A stretch of 64,000 bases of DNA, taken from assembly GCF_003003255.1 (NCBI RefSeq), contig NZ_PVTD01000002.1:682001-746000 (forward strand). The letters are read 5' to 3'. Below are positions 61,051-64,000 of the stretch, one piece after another. Under the pieces are notes generated by a model that searched no databases, had not been told where the DNA came from, and was given only the letters and a program-made list of their open reading frames with translations. The DNA is from Aliiruegeria haliotis (GTDB taxonomy: Bacteria; Pseudomonadota; Alphaproteobacteria; Rhodobacterales; Rhodobacteraceae). A program made the translations under genes and the position numbers. How positions within the stretch are numbered: the stretch's first letter is position 1; every line of letters begins with the position of its first letter.

Positions 61051-62535
61051 CTACACCGTCATGCAAATATACTTCATCTCAAGGTAGTCCTCGATCCCGT
61101 GGTGGCTGCCTTCGCGGCCAAGCCCGGACTGCTTCACGCCGCCGAAGGGCGCAACCTCGGTCGAAATGATCCCTGTATTGACGCCGACGATGCCATATTC
61201 AAGCGCCTCGGCGACCTTGTACACACGGCTCAGATCCTTGGCATAGAAATAGGAGGCCAGCCCGAAGATGGTGTCGTTGGCAAGGGCGATGACCTCGTCC
61301 TCGTCGGTGAACCGAAAGAGTGGCGCCAGTGGGCCGAAGGTCTCGTCGTGGGCAAAGAGCATGTCGGAGGTGGCGTCCGTCACGATGGTCGGCTCGAAGA
61401 AAGTCCCGTCGTTGCCCATGCGCGCACCGCCCATGGCTACGGTCCCGCCCTTCGCCACGGCGTCGGCAACATGCTCCTCGACCTTGGCCACGGCAGCCTC
61501 GTTGATAAGCGGACCGAAGGCCACGCCGTCCTCCATTCCGTCGCCGACCTTCATCGTCGCCAGCTTTTCGGCAAGCTTCTTCGCGAACGCGTCATAGACA
61601 CCGTCCTGCACGTAGATCCGGTTGGCGCAGACACAGGTCTGACCATTGTTGCGGAACTTGCAGATGATCGCCCCCTCGACAGCCGCATCGACATCGGCGT
61701 CATCGAAGACGATAAAGGGCGCGTTGCCGCCAAGTTCCATCGAGCATTTCATCACCTGGTCGGCCGCCTGCCGCAGCAGGATGCGCCCCACAGCGGTAGA
61801 CCCCGTGAAGGACAGCTTGCGTACCGCGTGGTTCTCGCAGAATTCCTTGCCGATGTCGGAGGCGCCGCCATGACCGGAGGTGACAACCGACAGGATCCCC
61901 TTCGGCAGTCCGGCCCGATCTGCCAGCTCGCCCAGTGCCAGCGCGGACAGCGGGGTGGACTCGGCCGGGCGCACGATGAAGGCGCAGCCAGCGGCAAGCG
62001 CCGGCGCGGCCTTCCGGGTAATCATCGCGTTGGGGAAGTTCCAGGGCGTGATCGCGGCCGCAACCCCAATGGGCTGCTTGATCACGGTAATCCGCTTGTC
62101 GGCCTGATGGCCAGGAATGGTCTCCCCGTAAATCCGCTTCGCCTCCTCGGCGAACCACTCGATGAAGGAGGCGCCATAGCCGATCTCGCCCCGCGCCTCG
62201 GCCAGCGGCTTGCCCATCTCGGCGGTGAGGATGACAGCAAGGTCTTCCTGGTTCTCCATGATCAGGTCGTACCAGCGACGCAGCATGCCGGCGCGTTCCT
62301 TGGCCGTTCTCGCGGCCCAGTCCTTTTGTGCGGCCTCGGCCAGCGCAATAGCTCGGGCCACCTCGGCGCGGCCCAGATGGGGCACCGTGGCCAGCGTGCC
62401 GCCATTTGCCGGGTTTATGACGTCGTGGGTCTCGCCACTGTCGGCATCCACCCATTCACCACCCAGATAGGCCTGGGTCCGGAGAAGATCGGGGTCGGAA
62501 AGGCGAGCCTTCAGGCTGTCCATGGAATCGAGCAT
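61051..62535 (-). CDS. gabD: Succinate-semialdehyde dehydrogenase GabD
   Basis: Cytoplasmic aldehyde dehydrogenase, 494 residues, oxidising succinate semialdehyde to succinate. [20 protein letters not shown] is at about 162-181, the general-base glutamate in MELGGNAPF (Glu267) and the nucleophile in [10 protein letters not shown] (Cys301). The C terminus [20 protein letters not shown] and [18 protein letters not shown] closely follow GabD of E. coli. It ends GABA or 4-hydroxybutyrate degradation. No GABA aminotransferase is adjacent. Divergent from an alpha/beta hydrolase with 85 bp between. Confidence 0.9.
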   Translation of the reverse strand: MLDSMDSLKARLSDPDLLRTQAYLGGEWVDADSGETHDVINPANGGTLATVPHLGRAEVARAIALAEAAQKDWAARTAKERAGMLRRWYDLIMENQEDLAVILTAEMGKPLAEARGEIGYGASFIEWFAEEAKRIYGETIPGHQADKRITVIKQPIGVAAAITPWNFPNAMITRKAAPALAAGCAFIVRPAESTPLSALALGELADRAGLPKGILSVVTSGHGGASDIGKEFCENHAVRKLSFTGSTAVGRILLRQAADQVMKCSMELGGNAPFIVFDDADVDAAVEGAIICKFRNNGQTCVCANRIYVQDGVYDAFAKKLAEKLATMKVGDGMEDGVAFGPLINEAAVAKVEEHVADAVAKGGTVAMGGARMGNDGTFFEPTIVTDATSDMLFAHDETFGPLAPLFRFTDEDEVIALANDTIFGLASYFYAKDLSRVYKVAEALEYGIVGVNTGIISTEVAPFGGVKQSGLGREGSHHGIEDYLEMKYICMTV

Positions 62536-62620
62536 CGCGGTATCCTCCGTTGCATGGCTCTGGCGTGTCTGTGAGGGTGATGCTTAACTCACTGCCGGCC
62601 CAGACGCGAGAGACAAGAGA

Positions 62621-63427
62621 ATGACTGACCCGACTGCCTATGACAACGCGGACTTCATCCCCGACGGGCACAGCTATTTTCCCAGATGGGCCGCGGCGGC
62701 AGAGGCCTTTCGCGCCGCGCTTCCTGCCTCACGCCAGCGTCTCGACAGGGTCTACGGACCGCATCCGTCCCAGGCATTCGACTTGTTCCTGCCCGAGGGG
62801 ACGCCCGAGGGGCTGATGGTCTTCATCCACGGTGGTTTCTGGCGGCTTAGTGGTCGAAAGGACTGGTCCCACCTCGCAAAGGGATTCCTGGGCAATGGCT
62901 GGGCGGTCGCGATTCCCTCCTATCCGCTTGCCCCGGAGGTCCGGATCGCGGAGATCACCCGCTCCATCGCCCATGCAATGCCGGTCATGGCGGCCGAGGT
63001 CGCCGGACCGATCATCATCTCGGGTCACTCGGCCGGCGGCCACCTGACCTGCCGGATGCTGTGCCCGGACGTTGACCTGCCACGGGACGTGTCCGCGCGG
63101 ATCTCCGGCATCCTGCCAATCTCGCCGCTGGCCGACCTCAACCCGTTGATCATGCTCCCAATGAATGCCGATCTCCGGATCGACGCGGCGGAGGCCGATA
63201 CCGAGAGCCCGATCCTGCACCCGGAGCCCACCTGCCCGGTCCAGATCGTCGTGGGTTCTGCCGAGCGCCAGTCCTTCATAGATCAGGCGATCCGGCTGGC
63301 CGATGTCTGGAATCGCTCCGATCTTTCCATTTCCGATGGATGCCACCATTTCGATGTCATCGACCCGCTGGAGGATCCCCGGAGCGAGATGGTCCTGAAA
63401 GCCATTTCAATGGCTTCTACCGACTAG
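62621..63427 (+). CDS. Alpha/beta hydrolase, kynurenine-formamidase-like
   Basis: Cytoplasmic hydrolase, 268 residues. The oxyanion motif FIHGGFWRLSGRKDWSHLAK is near 68-87, the nucleophile in IISGHSAGGHLTCRM (Ser near 135) and the catalytic histidine in SDGCHHFDVIDPL near 246. This HGGF plus GHSAGGH layout is that of arylformamidases of the HSL/esterase D group, which open N-formylkynurenine; carboxylesterase activity is the alternative. No kynurenine-pathway gene is adjacent. Confidence 0.75.
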   Translation: MTDPTAYDNADFIPDGHSYFPRWAAAAEAFRAALPASRQRLDRVYGPHPSQAFDLFLPEGTPEGLMVFIHGGFWRLSGRKDWSHLAKGFLGNGWAVAIPSYPLAPEVRIAEITRSIAHAMPVMAAEVAGPIIISGHSAGGHLTCRMLCPDVDLPRDVSARISGILPISPLADLNPLIMLPMNADLRIDAAEADTESPILHPEPTCPVQIVVGSAERQSFIDQAIRLADVWNRSDLSISDGCHHFDVIDPLEDPRSEMVLKAISMASTD

Positions 63428-63519
63428 GTGCAGCTGGCCCCAACCGATCGACAGGCGCAAAGGTCCCAATCCGGGTTCAGGACTTCTGGCCGAGGAAGCA
63501 GGGCACCTCCGTCGCCCGT

Positions 63520-64000
63520 TCAGCGTCCGAAACCGCCCATCGCCTCGAAGTCGATCTGCTCCAGCACCGGGATCATGACTTCGACGGCGGCGCCGCTGGC
63601 CTGCACGAGAATGCGGTTGTCCACCAGCCCGGTCAGCTCACCGTCCTGGTTCATGAACTTCTCGCTTCCGACGCGCACCCGTTTTCCCATGAGCTGTCCA
63701 ACACCGCTCAACATGCCTGCGAAGCCCTGAACCATGGCATTGTCGGCCATGATCGTCACATTGAAGCTCTCTCCGTTGCCGGCATATGTCGCTTCGGCAC
63801 CGACGCCGCCGCCGAACATCGCCATCGCGGCACCCATGTCGGTGTTGATCTCGCGCGTCCAGCCATCGGGGGCGGGTGGCAGGAAATCAGTGAAGCCGGC
63901 GGTCTTCATGTCGCGCACGATCTGCTGGGCATAGGCCAGCTCTTCCAGCGTGTCCTGGATGTTCCCATCCTCGTAGGCGACCCGGGCCGCGTCGAGTGTC
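63520..64000 (-). CDS. Hypothetical protein, 5' end cut by window edge
   Basis: The reading frame runs off the right edge, so at least the N terminus (probably a signal peptide) is missing. The visible 159 residues begin with helix (AARVAYEDGNIQDTLEELAY), then FLPPAPDGWTREINTD, AMAMFGGGVGAEATY and SFNVTIMADNAMVQ, and end QIDFEAMGGFGR. I recall similar uncharacterised secreted proteins in Rhodobacteraceae but cannot assign a function. An internal ATG at 63918 exists, but the upstream frame is clearly protein-like. Confidence 0.7.
   Translation of the reverse strand, partial: TLDAARVAYEDGNIQDTLEELAYAQQIVRDMKTAGFTDFLPPAPDGWTREINTDMGAAMAMFGGGVGAEATYAGNGESFNVTIMADNAMVQGFAGMLSGVGQLMGKRVRVGSEKFMNQDGELTGLVDNRILVQASGAAVEVMIPVLEQIDFEAMGGFGR

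Noticed and set aside
60862-62574. Plus-strand open frame of about 570 codons
   Set aside because: Antisense to gabD, whose active-site motifs are intact.
1-64000. CRISPR arrays, insertion sequences, prophage genes
   Set aside because: Scanned by eye for regularly spaced direct repeats, transposase motifs and phage structural genes; none was found.

Overview
The window is about 64 kb of GC-rich chromosomal DNA from an alphaproteobacterium, most likely a marine member of the Rhodobacteraceae/Roseobacter group. The evidence is a GcrA cell-cycle regulator, TRAP and branched-chain-amino-acid-type uptake systems, a HutF/HutG-type histidine pathway, a VPLPA-CTERM protein and several small families (DUF1178, DUF3422, DUF3108) typical of that group. 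No tRNA, rRNA, CRISPR array, transposase or prophage was recognised. The genes look like a stable chromosomal backbone arranged in short operons.

Layout. 0.5-6.4 kb (minus strand): a seven-gene thiamin salvage operon thiM-thiE-thiD-thiY-tenA-thiZ-thiX behind a TPP riboswitch and a candidate promoter. It combines uptake of a pyrimidine precursor (ThiXYZ), its conversion to HMP (TenA), phosphorylation (ThiD), thiazole rescue (ThiM) and coupling (ThiE). 6.6-11.6 kb (minus): a five-component ABC amino-acid importer of the Liv type. 11.8-19.1 kb: the complete histidine degradation cluster, hutI-H-G-U on the minus strand and hutF-hutC on the plus strand, with a candidate HutC operator between them. 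The Liv importer lies directly downstream of hutU and may serve the same pathway. 19.3-24.4 kb: malonyl-CoA synthetase (matB) divergent from a TRAP transporter, with a near-perfect palindrome between them. 24.5-24.9 kb: an AT-rich island bounded by two perfect DnaA boxes. 24.9-35.3 kb: TPR protein, rhomboid protease, inositol monophosphatase, CDF transporter, metR/metF with a perfect MetR box, thioesterase, beta-hydroxyacid dehydrogenase, DUF3422, a C26 amidotransferase and an EamA exporter. 35.5-38.2 kb: argD-argF and a small secreted protein. 38.3-44.3 kb: HrpB helicase, DUF3108, a class III sirtuin, a copper chaperone pair and rpmB. 44.6-50.0 kb: M19 dipeptidase, thioesterase, an ABC-2 exporter, gcrA and a second ABC-2 permease. 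50.3-57.1 kb: DUF2235 hydrolase, an ornithine-type decarboxylase with a divergent Lrp regulator, a coupled HDAC-like deacetylase and APH(6)-type kinase, a possible Nudix remnant, DUF1178 and an SDR. 57.2-64 kb: a secreted phytase-like protein with a Pho-box-like site, an orphan Nmad3 protein, a VPLPA-CTERM protein, gabD, an alpha/beta hydrolase and a truncated gene at the edge.

The most interesting unexplained structure is a dispersed bipartite element seen near 6.5, 19.2 and 50.25 kb. In each full copy the ends GGCTCCCG and TTGGGCCGGGC are separated by exactly 36 nt. The spacer sequence varies but keeps a small covarying hairpin at the same place, and a GC-rich TTC-loop hairpin follows. All copies sit at gene 3' ends. 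Other points for follow-up are the orphan Nmad3 gene, the DnaA-box island, the HDAC-kinase pair and the matB/TRAP palindrome.
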